Part shown: one piece after another, positions 12,268 to 19,494 of the stretch
How the letters are laid out: each line of letters begins with the position of its first letter
How positions within the stretch are numbered: the first letter of the stretch is position 1
DNA from: Lichenicoccus sp964242335
GTDB taxonomy: Bacteria; Pseudomonadota; Alphaproteobacteria; Acetobacterales; Acetobacteraceae
Reading direction: 5' to 3'
NCBI GenBank assembly: GCA_964242335.1
Contig: CAXTAY010000002.1
Coordinates: forward strand, 1 to 64,000
Length of the DNA: 64,000 bases
Translations under genes and position numbers: made by a program
Notes under the pieces: model-generated
Told to the model about the DNA's origin: nothing
Databases searched by the model: none
The model's input: only the letters and a program-made list of their open reading frames with translations

Positions 12268-13926
12268 ATGAGCAATTTCGGCAGGAATCTGGCGTTGTGG
12301 GTCATCATCGCGGTGATGCTCGTGCTGCTGTTCAACGTGTTTCAGCCGGGCAGCGGCCAGCACGCCTCGCAACAGCTAGCCTACTCCGACTTCGTCGGCG
12401 ACGTGAACGCCGGACGGGTGCGCTCGGTCGTGATCCAGCAGCACAACGTCAACGGCACGCTGACCGACGGCACCAGCTTCGAGACCTACCTGCCTGAAGA
12501 TCCCAACCTAGTCTCGCGCCTGACCGAGAAGGGCGTGGAGGTGGTGGCCAAGCCGGAGGACAGCGACGTCAATCCGCTGCTGCGCTACCTGCTGCAGTGG
12601 CTGCCGATGTTGCTGCTGATCGGCGCCTGGTTCTTCGTGATGCGGCAGATGCAGTCCGGCGGCGGACGCGCCATGGGCTTCGGCAAGTCGCGCGCCCGGA
12701 TGCTGACCGAGAAGCAGGGCCGCATCACCTTCGACGACGTCGCCGGCATCGACGAGGCCAAGGGCGAGCTGCAGGAAGTGGTGGAGTTCCTCAAGGACCC
12801 GCAGAAGTTCCAGCGCCTGGGCGGCAAGATCCCCAAGGGCGTGCTGCTGATCGGACCGCCCGGCACCGGCAAGACGCTGCTGGCGCGCGCCATCGCCGGC
12901 GAGGCCAACGTGCTTGACCCGGCGCTGCTGCGCCCCGGCCGTTTCGACCGCCAGGTGGTGGTGCCGAACCCGGACGTGAACGGCCGCGAGAAGATCCTGC
13001 GCGTGCACATGCGCAAGGTGCCGCTGGCCAGCGACGTCGAGCCCAAGGTGATCGCGCGCGGCACCCCCGGCTTCTCCGGTGCCGACCTCGCCAACCTGGT
13101 CAACGAGGCGGCGCTGCTGGCGGCGCGTCTCGGCAAGCGCACGGTGGCGATGCTCGAGTTCGAGAACGCCAAGGACAAGGTGATGATGGGGGCAGAGCGC
13201 CGCTCGCTGGTGATGAGCGAGGAGGAGAAGCGCCTCACCGCCTATCACGAGGGCGGCCACGCGCTCTGCGCCCTGTACGAGCCCGAGAGCGATCCGCTGC
13301 ACAAGGTGACGATCATCCCGCGCGGCCGTGCGTTGGGTGTCACCTTCAGCCTGCCCGAGAACGACCGCCTGTCGGAGAGCCGCGCCTACCTCAAGGCGAT
13401 GCTGGTCAAGATTATGGGTGGACGCGTCGCCGAGGAGATCATCCTCGGTCCGGAGAAGGTCACCGGCGGCGCTTCGGGCGACATCAAGCAGGCGACGCGG
13501 GTCGCGCGGATGATGGTCACCGAGCTCGGCATGAGCGACAAGCTGGGCATGATCGCCTATGGCGACAACAGCCAGGAGGTGTTCCTCGGCCATTCGGTGA
13601 CGCAGAACAAGAACGTTTCCGAGACCACCGCCCGTGAGATCGAGGCCGAGGTCAAGGCGATGATCGATGCCGGCTACAACCGCGCCAAGGAGATCCTGGT
13701 CGAGCACATCGACGAGCTGCACCTGCTCGCCAACGGCCTGCTCGAGTACGAGACGCTGTCGGGCAGCGAGGTGCGTCAGATCCTGCGCGGCGAGAAGGTC
13801 ACGCGTGCCGTGGTCGACGATCCGATGCCGGATAATCGTCGCGCCTCGGTGCCGAGCACGGGCGGCTTCCGCCCTGATCCGGCACCTCCCTCGGGTGGCC
13901 TCGACCCCGCACCGCAGCCGACCTGA
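12268..13926 (+). CDS. ftsH: ATP-dependent zinc metalloprotease FtsH, core deleted
   Basis: FtsH is the membrane AAA+ protease that degrades damaged membrane proteins and regulators. The product is 552 residues, against about 640 usual. Two N-terminal membrane helices (about 8-26 and 108-128), Walker A GPPGTGKT (196-203), the protease zinc motif HEGGH (327-331) and the C-terminal helical region are present. However, V215 of EANV joins directly to L216 of LDPALLRPGRFDRQ, so about 91 residues (about 273 bases) are missing at 12912/12913. The lost block should hold the aromatic pore loop, Walker B (IIFIDEID) and sensor 1, so this protein should not hydrolyse ATP or thread substrates. The frame is kept. 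In intact genes both junction edges would probably read near ACGTG, a possible slippage or assembly-collapse site. Confidence 0.93.
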   Translation: MSNFGRNLALWVIIAVMLVLLFNVFQPGSGQHASQQLAYSDFVGDVNAGRVRSVVIQQHNVNGTLTDGTSFETYLPEDPNLVSRLTEKGVEVVAKPEDSDVNPLLRYLLQWLPMLLLIGAWFFVMRQMQSGGGRAMGFGKSRARMLTEKQGRITFDDVAGIDEAKGELQEVVEFLKDPQKFQRLGGKIPKGVLLIGPPGTGKTLLARAIAGEANVLDPALLRPGRFDRQVVVPNPDVNGREKILRVHMRKVPLASDVEPKVIARGTPGFSGADLANLVNEAALLAARLGKRTVAMLEFENAKDKVMMGAERRSLVMSEEEKRLTAYHEGGHALCALYEPESDPLHKVTIIPRGRALGVTFSLPENDRLSESRAYLKAMLVKIMGGRVAEEIILGPEKVTGGASGDIKQATRVARMMVTELGMSDKLGMIAYGDNSQEVFLGHSVTQNKNVSETTAREIEAEVKAMIDAGYNRAKEILVEHIDELHLLANGLLEYETLSGSEVRQILRGEKVTRAVVDDPMPDNRRASVPSTGGFRPDPAPPSGGLDPAPQPT

Positions 13927-13933
13927 TCGGGGT

Positions 13934-13974
13934 CTGGGGCCGTTGGCCCCAGCGGGTCGAGGGCGGAGCCCTCG
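13934..13974 (+). repeat. 41-bp double-hairpin intergenic element, copy 2
   Basis: Located right after ftsH. Hairpin 1 is CTGGGGCC/GTT/GGCCCCAG (13934-13952), then CGGGT, then hairpin 2 CGAGGGC/GGA/GCCCTCG (13958-13974). Stem, loop and spacer lengths equal those of the copy after tolA. Stem differences between copies are compensated on both arms. The second hairpin ends 6 bases before the folP GTG and could affect its translation. Confidence 0.85.
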
Positions 13975-13980
13975 CCTGAC

Positions 13981-14979
13981 GTGATCGAGCCTCTGGGCCT
14001 GATCCACGGCGAAGCGGCCCACGAGGCCATACGTCAAGGCGTGGCCTGCCCGATGCAGTCCGGCCCTGCCGCGTTCACGCTGGTCCGGCTGCTCGACGAA
14101 CCAGGCGGCCTGATCCGTCCGGCAGGTGCAGTCGATCCCGACCGGCTCCGATCCCTGACCGCAGCGCCACCACCCGCCGGATTGCCATCCGGTCCCCTGG
14201 TGATGGGCATCCTGAACGTCACGCCTGACAGCTTCAGCGACGGCGGACGCCACTGGCGGGTCGGAGCTGCGGTCGCCGCCGGCCGGGCGATGATCGAGGC
14301 CGGTGCCGCGATCGTGGATATCGGCGGCGAGAGCACACGTCCCGGCGCGACGCCGGTAGATCCCGACGAGGAGCAGGCGCGGATCCTGCCGGTGCTCGCC
14401 GGGCTGCGCGGCCAGGGCGCGCTGGTCTCGATCGACACCCGCAACGCCGCGACGATGCGGGCAGTGCTGGACAACGGCGCCGACCTGATCAACGACGTCT
14501 CGGCGCTGTGGCACGATCCCGACGCGGCGTCGCTGCTGGCCGCACGCAGCTGCCCGGTGGTGCTGATGCACATGCGCGGCACGCCGGCGACGATGCTGCA
14601 GCTGGCGCACTACGACGACGTCGCCCTGGAGGTGGTACGGGAGCTGGAGCAGCGCATCGCCGTCGCGGTGGCGGCCGGCATCGATCGGTCGCGTATCCTG
14701 GTCGACCCCGGCATCGGCTTCGCCAAGACCGGGGCGCAGAGTCTGGAGCTGCTGCGGCGGCTGCCGATCCTGGCCAATCTCGGCTGCCGCATCGTGCTCG
14801 GCACCTCGCGCAAGCGGTTCCTCGGCGAGGCTGCCGGCGTCGACGAGGCGGCGAGCCGCGATCCCGGCACGATCGTCTCCAGCCTAGCCGGCTTGTCCTT
14901 GCCAGGTTGTATCCTGCGGGTTCATACTGTACCCCAGGTTGTGCAGGCACTGCGGGTCTGGCAGGCGATGTATGGCTGA
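13981..14979 (+). CDS. folP: Dihydropteroate synthase
   Basis: FolP condenses 6-hydroxymethyl-dihydropterin diphosphate with p-aminobenzoate in folate synthesis and is the sulfonamide target. The 332-residue product has an N-terminal extension of about 70 residues, then the TIM-barrel motifs MGILNVTPDSFSDGG, DIGGESTRPGA, VSIDTRNA, LINDVSAL, LMHMRGTP and GTSRKRFLG. The GTG at 13981 gives the longest frame; the extension reads as genuine coding sequence (good third-position GC), although no clear SD is visible and the repeat hairpin abuts it. glmM follows 40 bases downstream. Confidence 0.93.
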   Translation: MIEPLGLIHGEAAHEAIRQGVACPMQSGPAAFTLVRLLDEPGGLIRPAGAVDPDRLRSLTAAPPPAGLPSGPLVMGILNVTPDSFSDGGRHWRVGAAVAAGRAMIEAGAAIVDIGGESTRPGATPVDPDEEQARILPVLAGLRGQGALVSIDTRNAATMRAVLDNGADLINDVSALWHDPDAASLLAARSCPVVLMHMRGTPATMLQLAHYDDVALEVVRELEQRIAVAVAAGIDRSRILVDPGIGFAKTGAQSLELLRRLPILANLGCRIVLGTSRKRFLGEAAGVDEAASRDPGTIVSSLAGLSLPGCILRVHTVPQVVQALRVWQAMYG

Positions 14980-15019
14980 GCTAGGTGTTGCGAGCGAGCA
15001 GGCGGGCCTTGGAGCGGGG

Positions 15020-16378
15020 ATGAACACGACCAGAAAGCTGTTCGGCACCGACGGCGTACGCGGCACCGCCAACACCGATCCGATGACGGTCGAGATCGCC
15101 CAGCGACTGGGCCAGGCTGCGGGATTGCGCTTCAGACGCGGCACCCATCGCCATCGGATCGTCGTCGGCAAGGACACGCGCCTGTCCGGCTACATGATCG
15201 AATGCGCGTTGGTGTCGGGGTTCCTCGCCTCGGGCATGGACGTGACCCTGGTGGGACCGTTGCCGACGCCGGCGATCGCGATGCTCACCCGCAGCCTGCG
15301 CGCCGACCTCGGCGTGATGATCTCGGCCTCGCACAACGCGTTCGAGGATAACGGCATCAAGCTGTTCGGGCCGGACGGGTTCAAGCTGTCGGACGAGGCG
15401 GAGGCAGAGATCGAGGCGCTGATGCGCACCGACCTGACCGGCCGCCTGGCGGCGCCGGAGGAGATCGGCCGCGCCTCGCGCCTAAGCGATGCCGCCGGCC
15501 GCTACGTGGAGAGCGCGAAATCCTCGTTCACCCGCGGTCGGCGCCTGGATGGCTTGCGCATCGTCATCGATTGCGCGCACGGCGCGGCGTATCGCGTGGC
15601 TCCCACCGCGCTGTGGGAGCTCGGTGCGGAAGTGGTGCAGATCGGCTGCGCGCCGGACGGCCTGAACATCAATCGCGGCTGCGGCTCCACCAATCCGGCG
15701 AAGCTGAGCGCCTCGGTGCTGGAGCATCGTGCCGATCTCGGCATCGCGCTCGACGGCGATGCCGACCGACTGGTGATCTCCGACGAGCGCGGCCGGCTGG
15801 TCGATGGCGACCAGATCCTCGCCCTGATCGCCGGTTCGTGGTGCGACAGCGGCCGTCTTGCCGGCGGCGGCATCGTGGCGACGGTGATGTCCAACATGGG
15901 CCTCGAGCGCCTGCTGGCGGGAAGGGGCCTGTCGCTGGAGCGCACCGCGGTCGGCGACCGCTACGTCGTCGAGCGGATGCGCGAGGTCGGGATGAATCTC
16001 GGCGGCGAGCAGTCCGGCCACATGGTGCTGTCCGATTTCGCCACCACCGGCGACGGACTGGTCGCCGCCCTGCAGGTGCTGTCGGTGCTGGTCGAGCGCG
16101 CCCGACCGGCGAGCGAGGTCTGCCGCATGTTCGAGCCGTTCCCGCAGAAGCTGCGCAACGAGCGCTTCCGCGGCGTCTCGCCGCTGCGCGATGCCGGCGT
16201 GATCGAGGCGCGACGCTGGGCGGAGGACCTGCTCGGCAGCTCGGGCCGGCTGCTGCTGCGCGAGAGCGGCACCGAGCCGCTGGTACGGGTGATGGCCGAG
16301 GCGGAGGACGCGGCACTGGTGGATCAGGTGGTCGAGGGGCTGTGCGTGGCGATACGACGCGTCTCGCTGGCAGCCTGA
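15020..16378 (+). CDS. glmM: Phosphoglucosamine mutase
   Basis: GlmM interconverts glucosamine-6-phosphate and glucosamine-1-phosphate on the way to UDP-GlcNAc for peptidoglycan and LPS. The 452-residue product starts with KLFGTDGVRGTAN and carries the phosphoserine loop ISASHNAFEDNGIK, the metal-binding DGDADR loop, the sugar-binding GGEQSGH and the phosphate-binding RESGTEP motif, all intact. ATG 15020 is preceded by a good SD (ggagcgggg). folP-glmM adjacency is common in proteobacteria. thiD follows 11 bases later. Confidence 0.97.
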   Translation: MNTTRKLFGTDGVRGTANTDPMTVEIAQRLGQAAGLRFRRGTHRHRIVVGKDTRLSGYMIECALVSGFLASGMDVTLVGPLPTPAIAMLTRSLRADLGVMISASHNAFEDNGIKLFGPDGFKLSDEAEAEIEALMRTDLTGRLAAPEEIGRASRLSDAAGRYVESAKSSFTRGRRLDGLRIVIDCAHGAAYRVAPTALWELGAEVVQIGCAPDGLNINRGCGSTNPAKLSASVLEHRADLGIALDGDADRLVISDERGRLVDGDQILALIAGSWCDSGRLAGGGIVATVMSNMGLERLLAGRGLSLERTAVGDRYVVERMREVGMNLGGEQSGHMVLSDFATTGDGLVAALQVLSVLVERARPASEVCRMFEPFPQKLRNERFRGVSPLRDAGVIEARRWAEDLLGSSGRLLLRESGTEPLVRVMAEAEDAALVDQVVEGLCVAIRRVSLAA

Positions 16379-16389
16379 GGAAGCCCACG

Positions 16390-17208
16390 ATGCCGGCTGC
16401 CGCATCGGGTCGGGTCCTGGTCATCGCGGGCAGCGACTCCGGCGGCGGCGCCGGCATACAGGCCGACATCAAGACCGTCACCGCGCTCGGAGGCTATGCC
16501 GCCACCGCGATCACGGCGCTGACCGCGCAGAACACGCTCGGGGTGCACGGCGTGCTGCCGGTGCCGCCGGAGTTCGTGGGGCTGCAGATCGACTGCGTGC
16601 TGGACGATATCGGCGCCGACGCCTTCAAGACAGGCATGCTCGACCGGGCCGAGATCATCACGCTGGTGGCGGCGCGCATCGCCGCGAGGCCCGACCTGCC
16701 GTTCGTGCTGGACCCGGTGATGGTGGCCAAGGGGGGTGCCAGGCTGATGCAGCAGGGCGCGCTGGGCAGCCTCAAGCGCGACCTGCTGCCGCACGCGACG
16801 CTGCTGACCCCGAACCTGCCCGAGGCCGAGATCCTGGCCGGCTTCGCCATCCACGACCTCGCGGCGATGCGTGCTGCGGCCGAGCAGCTGCTCACGCTGG
16901 GGGTCCCGGCGGTGCTGCTCAAGGGCGGCCATCTGCCCGGTGCCGAGGTATTCGACCTGCTGGCGACGGAACATGGCGTGGAGACGTTCCGGGCATCGCG
17001 GATCGACAGCCGGCACACCCACGGCACCGGATGCACCCTGGCCAGCGCGATCGCGACCGGGCTGGCGCAGGGGCTGGGCCTGCGCGACGCGGTGCTGCGG
17101 GCGCGCGCGTACCTGCGCCGCGCCATGCAGGAGGCGCCCGGCTACGGTGGCGGCCACGGCCCGCTGCACCACGGCGTCACCCTGGATCCGACGCTGCTGG
17201 AGGCATGA
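16390..17208 (+). CDS. thiD: Hydroxymethylpyrimidine/phosphomethylpyrimidine kinase
   Basis: ThiD phosphorylates HMP and HMP-phosphate in thiamine synthesis. The 272-residue ribokinase-fold product shows the family start VLVIAGSDSGGGAGIQADIKT, DPVMVAKGG, LLTPNLPEAE and the catalytic DSRHTHGTGCTLASAIA. The open frame extends far upstream, but the ATG at 16390 fits the conserved N-terminus. Its stop overlaps the next gene's start (ATGA). The product feeds ThiE, which is encoded separately at 52187. Confidence 0.95.
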   Translation: MPAAASGRVLVIAGSDSGGGAGIQADIKTVTALGGYAATAITALTAQNTLGVHGVLPVPPEFVGLQIDCVLDDIGADAFKTGMLDRAEIITLVAARIAARPDLPFVLDPVMVAKGGARLMQQGALGSLKRDLLPHATLLTPNLPEAEILAGFAIHDLAAMRAAAEQLLTLGVPAVLLKGGHLPGAEVFDLLATEHGVETFRASRIDSRHTHGTGCTLASAIATGLAQGLGLRDAVLRARAYLRRAMQEAPGYGGGHGPLHHGVTLDPTLLEA

Positions 17209-18143
17209 TCCGGCGCATCCTGCCCGCCTTGCTATCCGCCCTGCTGCCGGCCCTGATCCTGGCCGGCTGCGCCGGCGGTCCACAGGTCTGCCAGGTGGAC
17301 AAGCTGGCCGACCTGCCGCTGCTCGCCGGCAGGAGGATCCCGGCGGTGGAGGCCCGCCTGGACGGCCGCAAGGTCGTGCTGTTGATCGATACCGGTGCTG
17401 CGTTGTCGATCATCACCAAGAGTGCCGCCGACCAGTTCGGTCTCCTGGGCGGTGCCGGCGGCGGAAGCGTGATGGTGCGCGGCATCGGCGGCACGGTGTT
17501 CGCACAGATGGCGACCATCCACCGCCTGGGGCTCGGCCGCGGCATCGCACGCGAGATCACCTTGCCGGTCGCGGGCGAACTGGGCGGAGCCATCGAGGGG
17601 ATGCCGGTACTCGGCCTGTTCGGCGCCGACTTCCTGTCGAACTACGACGTCGATATCGATGTGCCCGGGCATCATTTCGCGATGTATGCGCTGCGGGGTT
17701 GCGGCTCGGCGATCCAGCCGATCGACGGGCCGTATTTCGAGGTGCCGTTCCATCTCGACGCGACCAAGATCGAGCTCGACCTGAAGCTCAACGGCAAGCC
17801 GGTCCGCGGCTTCCTCGATACCGGCGCCACGCGCACCCTGATCACCCCGGACGATGCCAGGCGCGCCGGGGTGACGAAGCAGGCATTGTCGGCGGATCGC
17901 GCCGGGCGCGCGTTCGGCATCGACTCCAGCCCGGTGGAGGCGCGGCTGCACCGCTTCGGCAGCCTGGAGATCGGCGCCGAGCGGATGAACAACTTCCCGT
18001 TCGTGGTCGCCGACGCCGACATCGACGACATGATCCTGGGCGACGACTTCCTGCGCTTCAACCGGGTGTGGATCTCCTACCCGCTGCAGCGCCTGTTCAT
18101 CCAGCCGGCCACGCACGACCCGATGGTGCACCAGGGCGAGTGA
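17205..18143 (+). CDS. Lipoprotein with two retropepsin-like aspartyl protease domains
   Basis: The 312-residue product begins with a lipoprotein signal peptide (lipobox LAGC, Cys22). Two aspartyl-protease-like modules follow: the first with LIDTGAALS near residue 63 and the second with FLDTGATRT near residue 204, each followed by a hydrophobic flap-like segment and a LG(L/D)DFL-type motif (GLFGADFLSNYDVDID and ILGDDFLRFNRVWI). This is the gag-polyprotein-like / retropepsin-like family seen in alphaproteobacteria. The substrate is unknown. Two domains in one chain could form an internal pseudo-dimer like pepsin, whereas most bacterial relatives have one domain and dimerise. Translationally coupled to thiD (ATGA overlap). 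Confidence 0.8.
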   Translation: MIRRILPALLSALLPALILAGCAGGPQVCQVDKLADLPLLAGRRIPAVEARLDGRKVVLLIDTGAALSIITKSAADQFGLLGGAGGGSVMVRGIGGTVFAQMATIHRLGLGRGIAREITLPVAGELGGAIEGMPVLGLFGADFLSNYDVDIDVPGHHFAMYALRGCGSAIQPIDGPYFEVPFHLDATKIELDLKLNGKPVRGFLDTGATRTLITPDDARRAGVTKQALSADRAGRAFGIDSSPVEARLHRFGSLEIGAERMNNFPFVVADADIDDMILGDDFLRFNRVWISYPLQRLFIQPATHDPMVHQGE

Positions 18144-18169
18144 CGGCCGGGTATCGCCGCGCCGGCGCA

Positions 18170-18703
18170 TCAGGCGTGAGCGAGGGCTTCCTCGCCATCG
18201 ACGATCGCCGCCACGGCATGCACGACGGAGGCGACACGCACCGCAGCCTGCACCTGCTCGGTGGTCAGGCCGCCGGCGCGCACGACTTTCTCGTGGCTCT
18301 CGATGCACATGCCGCAGCCATTCACCGCCGATACCGCGAGCGACCACAGCTCGAAATCGACCTTGTCGATGCCTGGCCGGCCGATCACGTTCATGCGTAG
18401 GCGCGCCGGCAGGTTGGCGTAGTCGCCGCCGGCCAGGTGCACGAAGCGGTAATAGACGTTGTTCATCGCCATGATCGAAGCGGCGGCCTTCGCCGCGGTT
18501 AGCGCCTCCGGGCTGAGCTTCGGGCCGAACTCGGCGAGGATCGCACGAGTGACCGCGGCGTTGCGCGAGGCCAGGGCGGAGACGATGAAGGTGCCGGCGA
18601 GCTGCTGCGGCGTCAGCAGCGTCTCGTTCGCGAGCGAGCCGAGATTGAGCTTCAGGTCCTTGGCGTAGTCGGGAATCCAGCTCTTGATCGTCTCGATCGA
18701 CAT
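18170..18703 (-). CDS. ahpD: Alkyl hydroperoxide reductase AhpD-type protein
   Basis: The 177-residue carboxymuconolactone decarboxylase-family protein has the catalytic CGMC pair at Cys130 and Cys133 with His137 (CxxCxxxH), the AhpD signature. AhpD passes electrons to AhpC in place of AhpF in several lineages. It lies 82 bases downstream of ahpC on the same strand, so the two form an AhpC/AhpD peroxide-reducing pair. MSIETIKSWIPDYAKDLKLN is the typical AhpD N-terminus and sets the start at 18703. No oxyR gene is adjacent in this window. Confidence 0.93.
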   Translation of the reverse strand: MSIETIKSWIPDYAKDLKLNLGSLANETLLTPQQLAGTFIVSALASRNAAVTRAILAEFGPKLSPEALTAAKAAASIMAMNNVYYRFVHLAGGDYANLPARLRMNVIGRPGIDKVDFELWSLAVSAVNGCGMCIESHEKVVRAGGLTTEQVQAAVRVASVVHAVAAIVDGEEALAHA

Positions 18704-18785
18704 GACAGACCCTCGTGGCGGCGGATTGGGAGAGAACGGCCCGCCGCGACAGCGACGGGCCGCCTCGGCATCGTGCGGCGTGACC

Positions 18786-19340
18786 TCAGGCGGCGGGCTT
18801 GAGGTGCTCTTCGCCGTGGGTCCAGTTGCAGGGGCAGAGCTCGTCGCTCTGCAGCGCGTCGAGCACGCGCAGGACTTCCTGCGGATTGCGGCCGACCGAG
18901 AGGTCGTTGACGCTGGCGAAGCGGATGATGCCCTGCGGATCGACCAGGAAGGTGGCACGCATGGCGACGCCCTCACGGCGGTCGAGCACGCCGAGTGCCG
19001 TGCTGAGCTCGCGCTTGCCGTCGGCGAGCATCGGGATCTCCAGATGGCGGAGATCGTCGTGGTTGAGGCGCCAGTTCAGGTGCACGAACTCGCTGTCGAT
19101 CGACACGCCGTAGACCACCGTGTCGCGATCGGCGAACTCGCCGCTCAGCTTGCCGAAGGCGACGATCTCGGTCGGGCAGACGAAGGTGAAGTCCTTCGGC
19201 CAGAAGAACACCAGCTTCCACTTCCCGGCATCGCTGGCGTCGCTGATCTCGGTGAAGGCGCTCTTCAGGTCCAGCCCGGCGGGACCGCCCTTGACCGCCT
19301 TGAGGTTGAAGCTCGGGAATTGGTCGCCGATCGTCAGCAT
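18786..19340 (-). CDS. ahpC: Peroxiredoxin AhpC
   Basis: A typical 2-Cys peroxiredoxin of 184 residues that reduces H2O2 and organic or peroxynitrite peroxides. The peroxidatic Cys55 is in DFTFVCPTE and the resolving cysteine in ELCPCNW (Cys169 or Cys171). It resembles the actinobacterial/alphaproteobacterial AhpC that pairs with AhpD rather than AhpF, which fits the downstream ahpD. Start 19340 gives the normal N-terminus MLTIGDQFPSF. The 154 bases to the next gene on the left-facing strand may hold its promoter, but none was assigned. Confidence 0.95.
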   Translation of the reverse strand: MLTIGDQFPSFNLKAVKGGPAGLDLKSAFTEISDASDAGKWKLVFFWPKDFTFVCPTEIVAFGKLSGEFADRDTVVYGVSIDSEFVHLNWRLNHDDLRHLEIPMLADGKRELSTALGVLDRREGVAMRATFLVDPQGIIRFASVNDLSVGRNPQEVLRVLDALQSDELCPCNWTHGEEHLKPAA

Positions 19341-19494
19341 GTAGGGGATCCTTGTCGCGTGCAGGAGGGTGGCCGGACCGTGGAGGCCGGCCGTCTCGCG
19401 ATATTAGGGTGCAGTGCAGCATTTTCCAATCGATGCTCTCACCTCCGTGACCGGAGCGCTCCTGCCGCTAGGCACTTCGCCACTCGCGGACGGG

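Noticed and set aside
12508..14610. 700-codon open frame on the - strand opposite ftsH and folP
   Set aside because: It crosses two well-supported genes and has shadow composition (Arg/His/Gln-rich).
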